DNA from: Isochrysis galbana
Taxonomy: Eukaryota > Haptophyta > Isochrysidales > Isochrysidaceae
Reading direction: 5' to 3'
NCBI GenBank assembly: GCA_018136815.1
Contig: CM030941.1
Location: 3,987,559 to 4,051,558, forward strand
Length of the DNA: 64,000 nucleotides
Within the stretch, counting starts at the first letter, position 1, and each line of letters opens with the position of its first letter. Of this stretch, positions 1 to 10,296 are shown piece after piece. The notes under the pieces are model-generated. The model saw nothing but the letters and a program-made list of their open reading frames with translations. It made no database searches and was not told where the DNA came from. The position numbers and the translations under genes are program-made.

Positions 1-20
1 TCGACAGGGGGAGAACTCAC

Positions 21-594
21 TGGCCTATGTCCTGCAACACGTTGACTCTGATGTACAGGTCCTCGGGCGGCTGGTAATCGCGCGTGAGCTCGAGATCGTA
101 CGCCATTTGGAACTCTCCCAGCAGCTCGCTGAACCTGCGGAGGACGAGGCGGAGGCGGAGCCGAGCGAATCGACTGGGCTCATTCGCACGGTGCGGCACG
201 CTCGTCGAATGAATCAGCCGCGCGGTGACGAGCGGCATGCAGCGCACCTCTCGGAGTATCGGACCTCATTGGGCGAGAGCATGGCCTTGTTCTCCTCGGG
301 CAGTACTCCGGCGACGTCCCATCGTAGCGCCTCGATGCGCTCCATCCTGCACCGCAAGTAGGCGAGCAGGCATCGCTGCAGCCTGGCGAGCGTGAGCATG
401 TAGACTCTGGGGCCGAGGAGAGCAGTGAGAGAGCCATCGAAGCCCTCTGCGAGCTGCAGCTGGCTTCCTCTGCGGTAGAGCTCGCTGATCTTGGAGACGA
501 CGGTCGAGACCTTCTCGGGCTGGGCGGGAGGCAGCCACGCCGCCTTCTCCACCTCCCTCAGCAGCTCGACCGCTTCCTTGGTCCAAGTGTCCAT
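21..594 (-). CDS. SLD5: GINS complex subunit SLD5 (GINS4), partial, two exons visible
   Basis: SLD5 is one of four subunits of GINS, which joins Cdc45 and MCM2-7 to form the replicative CMG helicase in the nucleus. Exon 1 is complement(248..594) and starts at the Met of MDTWTKEA. It carries the family signature around LQRCLLAYLRCRMERIE, followed by LSPNEVRYSE, matching the SLD5 A-domain helices. A 113-bp intron (135..247) has donor AG|GTGCGC and acceptor CCGCAG|G. Exon 2, complement(21..134), reads on to PPEDLYIRVNVLQDIG, which corresponds to the start of the SLD5 B domain. It ends at a consensus donor CA|GTGAGT, so the rest lies left of the window. An upstream in-frame Met at 642 would add 16 residues, but the Met at 594 fits the family start better. 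Without the splice the frame is broken, which supports the intron. The gene is divergent from the F-box/LRR gene to the right. Confidence 0.8.
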
Positions 595-639
595 CAGTGC
601 CAGCCAGCCACCCACTCTCTCCCGCGCTTCCGCCACCCA

Positions 640-1110
640 CACCCCACAGACAACAACTCTCTCTCGTCTCTCTCCTCTCGAAGTCTCACGTAGAGATCTC
701 GCTTCTTTCTCTCGCTTCTCTTTTCTCTCGAGGTCTCCTCTCTTTGGTCTCTCCTCACTCTCTTCCCTCTCCCATCTCGTAGTCTCCCTTCTTCTCTCCT
801 CTCTCTCCTCTCTCGTCTCTCTCGTCTCTCGTCTCTCGTCTCCAGTCGTAGTCTAGTCCCTCTTTACTCTCGTATCATCCTCTCTTCTCTCTCCTCTCCT
901 GGAAGCTCTTTCTCAACACTCCCTCCTCCTTCTCTCTTCTCGTCTCTACTCTGTGTCGTCTCTTCTCCTCCCCTCCCCGACGCATACCTGCTCGACATAT
1001 ACGCACTTCTCCTTCCGCATCCTCTACTCTCTCCCCCTGCCCCGTGCTGACGACGACTCTCTCTCTCTCCTCTCTCCCTCTCTCTCTCTTCCTCCTCCCC
1101 ACTGTTTTCC
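640..1110. repeat. CT-rich low-complexity tract in a divergent intergenic region
   Basis: This is an imperfect pyrimidine-rich stretch of TCTC and CTCT runs directly upstream of the SLD5 start. The ORFs here are Ser/Leu artefacts. It may belong to the bidirectional promoter region between SLD5 and the F-box/LRR gene, but no TATA or other defined element is visible. Confidence 0.6.
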
Positions 1111-1226
1111 CGCTTCCTCCCCCCCCACCCGCCGCTCGCTCTCACTACTCCCCAGTGGGGGGAATACAAGCTTTTCTTTTTCCCTTCCCGCGGGGGGGAG
1201 AGGCGTGCCCCAGGGGAGACGGAAGA

Positions 1227-1446
<220 letters not shown>

Positions 1447-1636
1447 GAGGAGCGGCAGAGAAAGGGTCTCACCACGAGGGAGAAGGCACGGGCGAGATGA
1501 GAGGGGAAAACAGGTCGGAGAGAAGAAGAGTGGGGTGGGAGATGAGAGAAGACTGAATGGAGAGAAGAAGGGAGTAGCAGAAGAGGAGAAGGGGGAGAGA
1601 TAGAGGATAAAGTCGGAGAAGCAGAGAAGAGAGTGG

Positions 1637-3127
1637 ATGATGGAGCGGGGGGGTGGCGAGAGAGGGAAGTCAGCGAGAGAGGGAAGAGAGGAGGAGGAGA
1701 TGGCGCGAGCGGCCGAGGCGGTGCTGCTGAGCGAGGACCTTCTGGGCCGAGTGCTCGACCTGTGCAGATGCGGCCGCACTCCTCACCTCGACGTCCAAAC
1801 GCTCTGCACCGCTCGTCTCGTATGCTCTCTCTGGGAAGCCGTGGTGGCTCTCTCTCTCTCTCACGCTCACGCGCTCAGCCTGAGGCTCGCAACAGCTCCT
1901 GCTCTGGCTCGGCTGGTGCGCCGCGCAGGAGGGGGAAGCGGGATATGCGCGCGACACCTCCGACTCACTGGACCTTCCTCCAACGCTGACGGCGCGCTCG
2001 CAGCGCTCGAGCGTGTGCGAAGAGCTGCAGAGCCGCTGCTCTCGCTCGGGGTGACGGCCGCGCCGCTCAGCCAATGCGCCGATCAGGTCGCCCGCTTCCT
2101 CGCCTCGCCCAGCTGCCAGCATCTCCAGGCACTTGACTTGTCGCGCTGCACCACCACACGCTTGGACAATGCCGACGCGCTTTCCGCGCACAGCCGCATC
2201 TTCGACGCCCTCCGCGCCAACTGCACCGCCTCCTTGCGAGAGCTCGACTTGTCGGGCCCTCCGATGGTCGCTCTCACGCGTTCCGACCTGACTCGTCTCT
2301 CCAAGATGAGACTTAGAGTGCTAAATTTGCATCGATGCGGCCTGGTGCCCAACAGCCTGTGCGGCCTACTCGAGCCAGACGCCCCAATCCTTGCGCATCT
2401 CGAGCAGCTCGACGTCGGGTACTGCTCACTCAGCGCTAATGATGTGGAGGAGGTCCTCTTGCTCCTGGGCGGGCAGCTGACGAGACTTGGTCTCGCCGAC
2501 GCACCCATCCGCGCCGCTTCGTTCGCACGTGCTGCCGCTGCAATGGTGGTGATGCGTGAACTGGACCTTGACCAGACGGATGTGCTACCTCCACCATCCG
2601 CTGAGGCCGCCCGAGCGGAGGATGGCTCTAGCGAAGTATTCGGTCAAGGCGCCCTGTCGCAAGCCTTCTCAAGCTGTCGGCTCGCACCTGCGCCCAGCCC
2701 GGCGGCCCCACTTCTCTTGCTGCTGGTGTCTCTACCCTCACTACGGCGCCTCTCCGTCTTGCGCTGCACCTGGCTCAACCATGACGGGCTGCGCATGCTC
2801 GGCTCGGCGCACCGCTCGCTAGCCCTTACGCACGACCTTCCACCGCCACAGCTGCCACGCGCAGCCGCTCGCCGCTCTCCGCCTCCGGATAGCTGGGAGA
2901 GCTTGGATGAAAGCGAGGCGCGACTTCCGAGGTTGGTGGAGGCCGATCAAGCACCCCGCGTGCCCGCTGGGCATCGGCGTGCGCCTGGGGAGCTCTTCTA
3001 CACCGGCGTGGGTGTGATGGTGCGTCCGCGCTCAATTTATCACGTCTCACAAGGGGACGAGCCGCTGTACGGCAACGCTCGGCCGAGAAGCTCAGCTTTC
3101 GATGGCACAGGGCTTCTCCGTAGCTGA
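1637..3127 (+). CDS. F-box-like, leucine-rich-repeat protein
   Basis: A single uninterrupted ORF of 496 residues. A charged, low-complexity start (residues 1-22) suggests that translation may really begin at Met22 (position 1700, context GAGATGG). Residues about 28-75 (LLSEDLLGRVLDLC, then LCTARLVCSLWEAVVAL) resemble an F-box helical bundle. From about residue 160 to 320 there are repeated LRR units such as LQALDLSRC, LRELDLSG, LRVLNLHRCGL, LEQLDVGYCSL and MRELDLDQTDV, of the Cys-containing or RNI-like type. The C-terminal 120 residues are Pro/Arg-rich without a recognised domain. F-box/LRR proteins usually serve as substrate receptors of SCF ubiquitin ligases; that role is inferred here. The F-box is weak, so a plain LRR protein is the alternative. 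Confidence 0.65.
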   Translation: MMERGGGERGKSAREGREEEEMARAAEAVLLSEDLLGRVLDLCRCGRTPHLDVQTLCTARLVCSLWEAVVALSLSHAHALSLRLATAPALARLVRRAGGGSGICARHLRLTGPSSNADGALAALERVRRAAEPLLSLGVTAAPLSQCADQVARFLASPSCQHLQALDLSRCTTTRLDNADALSAHSRIFDALRANCTASLRELDLSGPPMVALTRSDLTRLSKMRLRVLNLHRCGLVPNSLCGLLEPDAPILAHLEQLDVGYCSLSANDVEEVLLLLGGQLTRLGLADAPIRAASFARAAAAMVVMRELDLDQTDVLPPPSAEAARAEDGSSEVFGQGALSQAFSSCRLAPAPSPAAPLLLLLVSLPSLRRLSVLRCTWLNHDGLRMLGSAHRSLALTHDLPPPQLPRAAARRSPPPDSWESLDESEARLPRLVEADQAPRVPAGHRRAPGELFYTGVGVMVRPRSIYHVSQGDEPLYGNARPRSSAFDGTGLLRS

Positions 3128-3547
3128 GGGGCGGTCCGTTCGAGCGCCTCCGTCAACCTCCCTAACCCCATGCTTGCACCCAAAGACGCTCTCTGCACGG
3201 TCCCACTTGCTTTTTGTACCTCTCCGGCATGTTCTCCACTTTCTCCCCTTCTTGTTGCCACCCTTTAGCTCTCACTTGCCAGTTTGCACTCGTCCACTCC
3301 GGCGATAGTACGAATAACTGCCAAAGTAAAAAAAAATCTTCACCAAATTCCCGCCAGAAGCACGACGTGATGAATAGAACGTGGGCTCATGCATGTGCAC
3401 AGTTCGGACCAAAATGCACAGTACTATAAATCCCATATGGGGACCCAAAAGTGCTCCACACACTGACCCCCCATATGAAGAACCAAACAGAATTCCCCCC
3501 CTTCAGAGAGACACTTTCGTTTCGGACGGATCAAATCTCCCGGAAAT
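3128..3547. other. Intergenic region, no gene seen
   Basis: This is the 3' flank of the F-box/LRR gene. A TATAAAT sequence occurs near 3424 and a short CCCATATGGGG palindrome just after it. The tract may be a promoter for the retroposon-like ORF starting at 3573. I see no other supported feature. Confidence 0.4.
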
Positions 3548-4180
3548 CAACTATCGTTAAACCGATAGGGCCATGGAGTGCGCGCCGCTCCCCTCCCCTC
3601 CTGCCGCCCCCCCCGCCGCGACGGACGATCGGGCCATGCTCGACGCCTCGCACCCGAAGCGCCCTCGAGAGGGCGCCCCACCGACCAAGGTGCGCACGAG
3701 GCGCGGCCCGTGCCGGCCCCTGACAGCCATACACCAGCAAGGACAACATGCCCAGCATGGCCACCACAGCCCACAGCCCCCATCTCCACCCAACTCCCAA
3801 CCTCCCAAGGCCACCTGGCAGCTGTGACAAGTCGGCTCAGAGCCGCATCCCATAGGGAAGGCCGCAAGGCTGGGCCCCTACAATGCCGCGGTACTGACCT
3901 CGTGCGACAGCACGACGCACAGGCCTGGCCAGACCTCTGTCCAACCCCAAGGGGGGGGAACAGTCAAGCTGGAAGCTGGTGTAGCACAGACTACATCAAG
4001 GGAACGAAATGGCAGACCACTCCCAAGGGGGACCATGAAGAGGGCTCTTGGACCCAACCCACAGCCCCTCTGTCGCCACGGGCGACGACGGGGACAGCCG
4101 AGACATGCCCAGAGCAGACTCACAGTGCACAGTGCTCATACAAACACCAGAATGGGCACATGCCCACACCCCAAACGTAG
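3548..4180 (+). mobile_element. Retroposon-like 5' fragment with degenerate ORF (copy 1)
   Basis: The start, AACTATCGTTAAACCGATAG, can fold into a small hairpin. It is followed within about 5 bp by a Met ORF at 3573 beginning MECAPLPSP with a PKRPR basic motif. A second locus at 37229 has the same hairpin and the same ORF start (MERAPPPAL, PKRPR). In copy 1 the ORF ends after 84 residues and open frames continue in other registers up to about 4180, which suggests decay. I could not find target-site duplications or a 3' end. It could be the 5' end of a non-LTR retrotransposon or a short retroposed gene; the product is unknown. Confidence 0.45.
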
Positions 4181-4460
4181 CGAAACGCACCACGATCCCG
4201 AGACGCACCTGCGTCAGACCACGCGCAAGAGGCATGGGGCTCTTCCCATGCCTCTGAGGCCCACAAACTCTTGACTAACCCCCACTCCACCAACACCGGC
4301 GACTTCAACTGCAACTGCGTAGAAGACGTAACGATGTCGTATTCCATACGATGACAGACTTTTACTTCTAACCTGTGGGTTATTTTAAGCCTCAAGGTCT
4401 CGTCGGCGACATTCTACCCCTTCTCTTACTTTCTTTCGATGTCATCAAACGCTCCATGAC

Positions 4461-4588
4461 TGTCTTCTGTCTTCTCCTCATGCATCGGTTGTAGTCTTCT
4501 GTCTTCTCCTCATGCATCGGTTGTAGTCTTCTGTCTTCTCCTCATGCATCGGTTGTAGTCTTCTGTCTTCTCTTCGTGTATCGGCGGT
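4461..4588. repeat. Tandem repeat, about 4 copies of a 32-bp unit
   Basis: The unit contains GTCTTCTGTCTTCTCC followed by TCATGCATCGGTTGTA. Three units are nearly identical and the fourth is diverged (CTTCGTGTATCGG). The copies are contiguous with no spacers, so this is a minisatellite and not a CRISPR array. Confidence 0.9.
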
Positions 4589-4918
4589 AGCTCCCCAGCG
4601 AGGTCTGCCCTCGTTGTTCCGACCTCTCTGTCGCATGTCTGTGCGCCGATGAGCTGCCTTGGTGCCGACGCTTGACAGTCCGTCCTGGATGTGGTTAGTT
4701 TTCGCCCTGTTTGTTTGGATTAGTTCGTGTGTGTCTGCGTGTCGTGGAACCTTTTTGGTTCCCTGCGTTGTAGTCTCTCGTGTCTACCTTGGACCCAAGA
4801 AGCTCTCATTCTCATTCTCTCTCTTTCTCTAGCTCGCTAGCTAGCCTCGGCCCTACCCTCTAATGCCGCGCGTTGCGAGCCTCCGAACCTCCGTCTCTCT
4901 CTTCGTCCCTAGCACTCG

Positions 4919-5852
4919 ATGGTAGACACAGTCAGACCCGACTTCTACTATGATCTTTCAGACATATTCCCGCAAGCAACAACCAACGACTCTTTCACGG
5001 CCGCGTCAGCTGCCGGCTCGATCGAACGGCCCTCTGCCTACGAGCCAGTAGTCATCGCGTGTTCGACAAACGACGGACACGAAAACGAAAACGCGACAAG
5101 ATACAAGATGGCCTCAAAAAAGCCAATTCGCCGACGACGACACGCAACTCCTGGCGGCCGACTACGGCAGTCTGACGCGCTCGCTCGAATGGGTGGAAAG
5201 ATGTGCGGCGGCCTCATGTGGCAAGCCTAACGACGAAAAGTCCCGCTTTCTTGGCCATCTCATTGATAACCCCTTACAGAAAGATGGCATCTATTGTTGC
5301 AAGCTTTGCTGAAGCCAACAATCTCAATCTAGATGGCAAGCTTTGCTGATGTGGCAAGCCATCTATGAGCAAGCTTTTCGGGCGCGCAGCGCTCGGGCGC
5401 CCGGGCTCCAGGCCTCCGCGCGTCCGCGCGCTTCATTCAGGCGCAAAGTCGAGAGCCGTGGCCTGTGGCCCGAGCTCGAGAGGCGAACAGAGGCGCAGAG
5501 GCGCAGCGGCGCCGCAAGTTGTCACTGCAAGAGAGGAGAGAGTTATCATACAGTCTCATAGAGTATGAAGTGCGATGAGTAGCACAAGCACAAGAAGGTA
5601 TTGTCGTACATACAGTCGGGACGGGAACGTACCATAAATAGCTTTCCATAAATAAGGCCCGACCGAGCTTTATCGAGCTTTGGTGCCATTCTCATTCCGA
5701 CCATAGATTGGACAAGCTTTCCGGCAAGCTTTGGTGTACATGTCAACCATCTCTCCAAACAAGCTTTCTGAGATTTTGAACCATCTTTCTGTAAGGGGTT
5801 ACTCATTGAGCTGATCATAATTGACATACCCTGTATCGAAACGTCTGAATGA
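4919..5852 (+). pseudogene. Unknown protein-coding ORF split by a MITE
   Basis: An ORF starts at 4919 (MVDTVRPDFYYDLSD) after a CT-rich leader. Near the run of six A at about 5114 the coding character moves to another frame, as if one extra base or a small intron were present. The shifted frame reads LLAADYGSLTRSLEWVERC and then DEKSRFLGHLI up to 5266, where a 535-bp MITE interrupts it. When the MITE and one copy of its 8-bp target duplication are ignored, the same frame continues for a further stretch beginning ELIIIDIPC and stops at TGA 5850-5852. No family is recognised. It could be a gag gene of another retroelement or a host gene. The position of the MITE in an open frame indicates that the ORF existed before the insertion. 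Confidence 0.45.
5267..5801. mobile_element. Non-autonomous hAT-like MITE, 535 bp
   Basis: The element is bounded by perfect terminal inverted repeats of 21 bp, starting TAACCCCTTACAGAAAG at the left and mirrored at the right. The exact 8-bp target duplication CTCATTGA lies at 5259-5266 and 5802-5809. The subterminal parts carry several AAGCTTT-type motifs. It has no transposase ORF. An 8-bp duplication is typical of hAT elements, so the family is inferred from duplication length only. Confidence 0.9.
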
Positions 5853-5929
5853 ATGATATGTATGCCCTGATGAACCTGCCATATTTGTCATCTCCAAGCT
5901 TATTCACGAAGTTTTCGTACAGCACAGCT

Positions 5930-6470
5930 CCTTCTCCTTGTGTCGCATTCGCGAATCGACACTCGTTAGGCTTCTCTTCGTCGTTCGGTATTATCGTTAT
6001 AATTCTCTCGCTCTCGTTTTCGGTCAAAAGCTTCGCTTGGACGCATAGGATCTTGAGTAGTGGAGCGCCCTCTCTCTTTCTCTCGAAGAGAAGGGAAGTT
6101 TCCCCACCTTTCTCCCTCCTAGGCGCCTCGCAAATAGGTTTAATTCGCTATCTTCTCCGCGTTTCTCTATCTTCTTCAGTGGTTGCAATCAGGTTTAATT
6201 TGCAATCTCATCGTACAAGCAATCTCTCCTTCTCTCGCCAGCCCCTGCCATCACAGCCCTCCTCTCACTCACCCTCGCCTCTCGCCACTCGCTCGATGTC
6301 GTTCTCGCCGCCGTCCTCGCCCTCGCTCAAGCCCGCCTGCCCGCCTTCCTCTGCTGACGGGCTTTTAGGCCCCGTCAGCACCTCTGAAGTCGTCTCCTCC
6401 GCCGCGCCTACCGCCGGCATGCCTCCTTCGTCATTGCCCTCAGGCCATATGGGCCATCCCAATTCGTCAC
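5930..6470 (+). mobile_element. Relic LTR of a chromovirus-like element with a gag-like start
   Basis: AGGTTTAATTTGCAATCTC at 6191-6209 matches 18 of 19 positions of the family B LTR at 24185-24203. About 90 bp later an ORF begins at 6296 (MSFSPPSSPSLKPACPPSSA). It resembles the ORF start at 61461 (MSAPSSRSPSPKPVLPPSSA), which also lies in LTR-like sequence. This layout, a start codon inside an LTR, is the same as in family B. The boundaries are approximate and no internal gag or pol is present. Confidence 0.4.
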
Positions 6471-6693
6471 CTTGTTGTCATTCAGAGCTCGATCAATTTC
6501 ACGCCGCCACGACCCGTTGTCGGCAAACTCGCTGTCAAGGAGATGCTTGATACGTATCGGATTTAGTATTGTTTGGTAATTTATGCCGAGGCCGCTAGTG
6601 TTGGACATGTTTGTTATTATCATACTATACACTATACGTTTTTTTTCACGCACCACTCGAGCGGGATGAGAGACATGCATACCCCCTCTTGCC

Positions 6694-7760
6694 CCCGGAT
6701 GCCCCGTCAGGTCTCAGGTCATCAGGTCTTGGCGACCTGATACCTGATATCAGGTGATATCAGGACCTGATATCAGGCTGATATCAGGTGGTCCACCACT
6801 AATGTTATAATTTTCTAATGAGCCATTCTAAGATCCGAGGAAATGGACTACGTCTAGCTAGAAGCGGAGAGGGGGTTCGTGTGGAAGCGGAGGGGAGGGC
6901 CCCCCCCCAGCGAACCCCCACCCCTCCCCCCGCGGGAACCCCCGCCGCCCCCCCCGCGCACCCGCCTCTGCCGCTCCGCCGGAGGCGCACCCGCCCCACA
7001 CCCCTCCCCCCCCCAGAGCCCGCCACTGCTGCCGCTGTTCCCGCCCGCTCCGCCGCCAGCGCGTCCCCTGCTACCTCTGCTCGCCCCACCGCCGTCCCCT
7101 TCGCAGCCCCCCGCCTCGCTGGCTCACCCGCCTCGCTGCCAGCCTCGCCGCTGCGCTCGCGCCTGCCCCAGCGCCACCCCGCCTCCCCCACCTCAACACC
7201 AGTTGCCCTCCCCCCTGGCAACCAGCGTCGCAGCCACCAGCCTCGCCTGCACCCTGCCTCGCAGCCACCAGCCTCGCCTGCACCCAGCCTCGCCGCCACC
7301 AGCCTCGCAGCCACCAGCCTCGCCGCCACCAGCCTCGCAGCCACCAGCCTCGCAGCCACCAGCCTCGCAGCCACCAGCCTCGCCGCAACCAGCCTGGCCG
7401 CCACCAACCCCACCGCCACCCCAGCCTCGTTACCACCAGCCTCATTACGACCAGCCTCGCCGCCACCAGCCTCGTTGCGACCAGCCTCGCCTCCACCAGC
7501 CTCACCTCCACCCAGCCTCGCCGCCACCAGCCTCGCCGCCACCAGCCTCGCCTCCACCCAGCCTCGCAGCCCATCATCCATCCTCACTGAGAGCCATGGC
7601 CGATCGCTCGCGGTTCGGGTCGATGGCTCGTTTACTGACGTGAATTTTATTTTATTCTAAAGTTAGTAGTCATAATATCAGCCTGATATCAGGTTATCAG
7701 GTCTAGTAGGCCTGATAACCTGATATCAGAACCTGATATCAGCCTGACGGGGCATCCAGG
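6694..7760. mobile_element. Non-autonomous hAT-like transposon, 1067 bp, with internal minisatellite
   Basis: The terminal inverted repeats are 18 bp with one mismatch and share the core GGATGCCCCGTCAGG. The 8-bp target duplication CTCTTGCC lies at 6686-6693 and 7761-7768. Both subterminal regions are packed with the palindrome CCTGATATCAGG and variants, which resemble transposase-binding repeats of hAT elements. The interior is a Pro/Ser/Ala-encoding minisatellite. Long ORFs on both strands come from the repeat and are not evidence of a transposase. Confidence 0.88.
7225..7565. repeat. Minisatellite of CAGCCTCGCNGCCAC units
   Basis: This is an imperfect 15-bp tandem array (CAGCCTCGCAGCCAC and CAGCCTCGCCGCCAC, with variants carrying ATTACGA or TTGCGA). 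It fills the centre of the hAT-like element. Translated, it gives TSLAA-type repeats on the plus strand and RLVAA-type repeats on the minus strand. Confidence 0.9.
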
Positions 7761-7768
7761 CTCTTGCC

Positions 7769-8378
7769 AAACGAGTGGGTTGGATAGCTACCATCATGAT
7801 CCCCACGATCTCACCCTGACATTGAGCGAGGCGCGCTTGTGCAAATTGTAGACCCGCGCCACAACCCGCCGCAACTCATTGGTTTTCGTACGTAAGTAAC
7901 GACACGAGCGAGAAGGTGGATCGTGATGTCAACGAGATATCGACCCAAATCGAGTGAATGGAGTAAGACCACGTGTGTGTTTCAACATGTGAAGTATCAA
8001 GTTGAGTCAAGTTACCTCCTGGTGACAACGAAAGGTGCTAGCAGGGATGGGGATAATTGAACGCTTTTGGTCTTCTTCTTTTGTCACTGTGTTCGGTCGG
8101 CCCCATTGGGGCATCGTGACTACGGGGGGCTGGGAGAGGGGAGGGAGCGGTCGGCGCGCGCTCCATCGCTGAAACTAGAACTATAGTTTCATCAAAGCCA
8201 ACAACAAAACGTCCTCGCCATGGCACGGGTTAGTGCGCTCACTTCTCACACCATTCGTACACTCTAAATGCTCACAGCACTATTCCTACTCCTCACCACG
8301 ATTCACCACCATAACGAACGGCTACGGCTTGCACGGCTTGCTTGAAGGCACGCGGACATTTTGAACAAATAAAGGACG
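7769..8378. other. Intergenic region between two MITEs, no gene seen
   Basis: No convincing coding region, RNA gene or repeat was recognised in this stretch. Only short ORFs without family features are present. Confidence 0.4.
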
Positions 8379-8386
8379 GTCAACAA

Positions 8387-8580
8387 CCTACATGTGAAAC
8401 ACAGCCAAACTTAGAAATAAAACAGCAAAAACAGTATGTTTTTTGCCGTCGAAAAAAAACAGAGAAAAACAATGTAAAAAACATATGTGTGGGGTAGGGG
8501 GGCCGCCCGAAATAAAACAGCGAAAAACATATGTTTTGGGCCTCCGAAAAAAAACACTGTTCCTGTGTTTCACATGTAGG
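8387..8580. mobile_element. Short MITE, 194 bp, hAT-like
   Basis: Perfect 18-bp terminal inverted repeats (CCTACATGTGAAACACAG and its complement) flank an A-rich interior with AAAACATATG motifs. The 8-bp target duplication GTCAACAA lies at 8379-8386 and 8581-8588. No coding capacity is present. Confidence 0.92.
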
Positions 8581-8588
8581 GTCAACAA

Positions 8589-8982
8589 GATATCGGATTC
8601 GGTATTCTCATCACATTGTCGGTTGGTACGATCGTCTGCGAGAGTCGCCGGCGGCCGCCGCCGGCTCAAGCGGTAAAGTGGCGACGATGAAGCGAAGTAC
8701 AACCCGGCATGCTTGAGTCTGCAGGTTCCGTTTCTGACGACAGATTTCCAGTCGAGCAGTAGGCGGCGCAAGATGGCCTCGTTTCGCGTGGCCCTACTCG
8801 AACAGTTATGTCTTGTTGGGCACAACGGGCGCAAAGGACACTCGCGACAATATCGCTTGCTCAACGACGAAGGGCACCGTGGCGCTTCTTTGCAAGCTGT
8901 TGTATTCCTGCCCATCTGAAGGCTGTAGGCATGAATATTCGTGTAAGGTACGCGCTCACAATTACAATTGAACAGTTCCCCG
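8589..8982. other. Intergenic, possible coding remnant
   Basis: A 68-residue ORF (8713-8919) has a mixed composition and no recognised family. I cannot support a gene here. Confidence 0.25.
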
Positions 8983-10296
8983 TGTTGCCACTGACGCACA
9001 AGACACACAGATTCGGATTCCCCATGGTCTCAAGTCCAGGTTTGCAGATTTTGGTCTCGAAATTTGCGATTCGAATTTTGTTTTTGCTGTTACTATAATT
9101 GTTGGCTCGTTTAAGGTAATAAACCGGCATGACTTCGACTTCTCGTTCCGCAGTTGCTCTGCGAGACTCTCTCTCTCTCTCTCTCCGTCCTCCTCTCCTC
9201 GGCCGACGGAGGGAAGTTTCGTCCAAAACATTCTCCGGTCCCAGGATGTTCCGTGGGGGTCTCTCTGCGCTCCGCGAGGGAAAGGACGCGATCTCGCTCC
9301 GAGATCACCCTCGCGCCCTCCCACGCTGCCCCGCCGTGCCCTCGGTCCCTCGCCCCCCGCGGCAGGTTCTTCCTCTCGGCGTGCCATCCGTCGCCTCCGG
9401 CCGTTATATTATTCCCCCCCCCCGCGCGAGGTTCTTCTCCTCCGCGCGCGGTTCGTTTCCTCCGGCCGTCGTTCGTTCCCCCCCCGCGCGCGCTGTTTCC
9501 CCCCCCTCGCTTCGATTCCTCTCGCGATTCCTTCGATGATTGCCTCCATCTCGTCCGTTCTTCTTCGCGATTCTCGCGGAGGGGGTACCGATGTTTAACG
9601 TTAGTTTCGCCGCGTTTTCGGTGAAAGAAAGGAAGAACGAATGGCACGCGCCCCGCGTCTCGCGTCTTGTTTCGTCGCCCCTTGCTCGTCGCTTGTCTAG
9701 AAGGTCTCTCTGCACATCGCCTTCTTCCCCCCGCGCGAGTTTGGACCTCTCCTCGACCCTCCGCGTTGGCTTCAGCGGACGAGTTTTCACTTTAACGATA
9801 GTTTGAACCCTTCGTTTGCGTAGTTTTGCGCTCTCTTTCCGTATTTCTTCGCGCATGACGAGCGATCGCGACCTCAGCCTTTGTCGCACGGGGAGGGTTT
9901 GTTTATCGTATGATTCCGGAGTGTTTACGTTAGTTTTCTGAGCCCAAGGTCGTTGGGGTTTGGGTTTCTTGTGAGTTTTTTTTGTAGCAACTTCGTCGAG
10001 TCCCACCGTGTTCCCAAGCGAGTCCCCCCGAGTTCCCGAGTCTATACCCCGAGTCAACGACTCAATACCAGCCAAGCACGCGCCTGAGCCACCCCCAGTC
10101 GCCTGCCACCACCTCCCACAAGCCTCCTTCCACACTTCCGCGCCCTCCGTGCGTCGTGCGTCGTGCGTCGATCACCATGCCCGTAGTCACCCCCGAGGAA
10201 AGCTCCATGAGCTCCCCGCAAGAACCGCATTCCGCGCTAGCTGCCGGCGCGCCCTCGCAGGCCATCTCCAAGAGTGAGATGAGCCTTGCTCTGACA
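8983..10296 (+). repeat. Probable 5' LTR of retrotransposon A (start uncertain)
   Basis: The right end is placed at CTGACA (10296) by homology. The next bases, AGCACAAAATCT, match the block directly after the mapped family B LTR end (AGCACGAAATCT). The left end is a guess: TGTTGCCACTG at 8983 would give a length of 1314 bp, close to the 1323 bp of family B. The 3' LTR is missing, so the boundary cannot be tested internally. As in family B, the gag start (10177) would lie inside the LTR. Confidence 0.35.

Noticed and set aside
4461..4588. CRISPR-like regular repeats
   Set aside because: The 32-bp units touch each other without unique spacers and the genome is eukaryotic.
6805..7660. Pro/Ser/Ala and Gly/Arg repeat proteins of 250-280 residues on both strands
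   Set aside because: Both arise from the 15-bp minisatellite inside the non-autonomous transposon.
9790..9806. The AACTATCGTTAAA motif of the retroposon on the minus strand in the A LTR
   Set aside because: Only 13 bases match and no ORF start or element boundary follows; chance is plausible.
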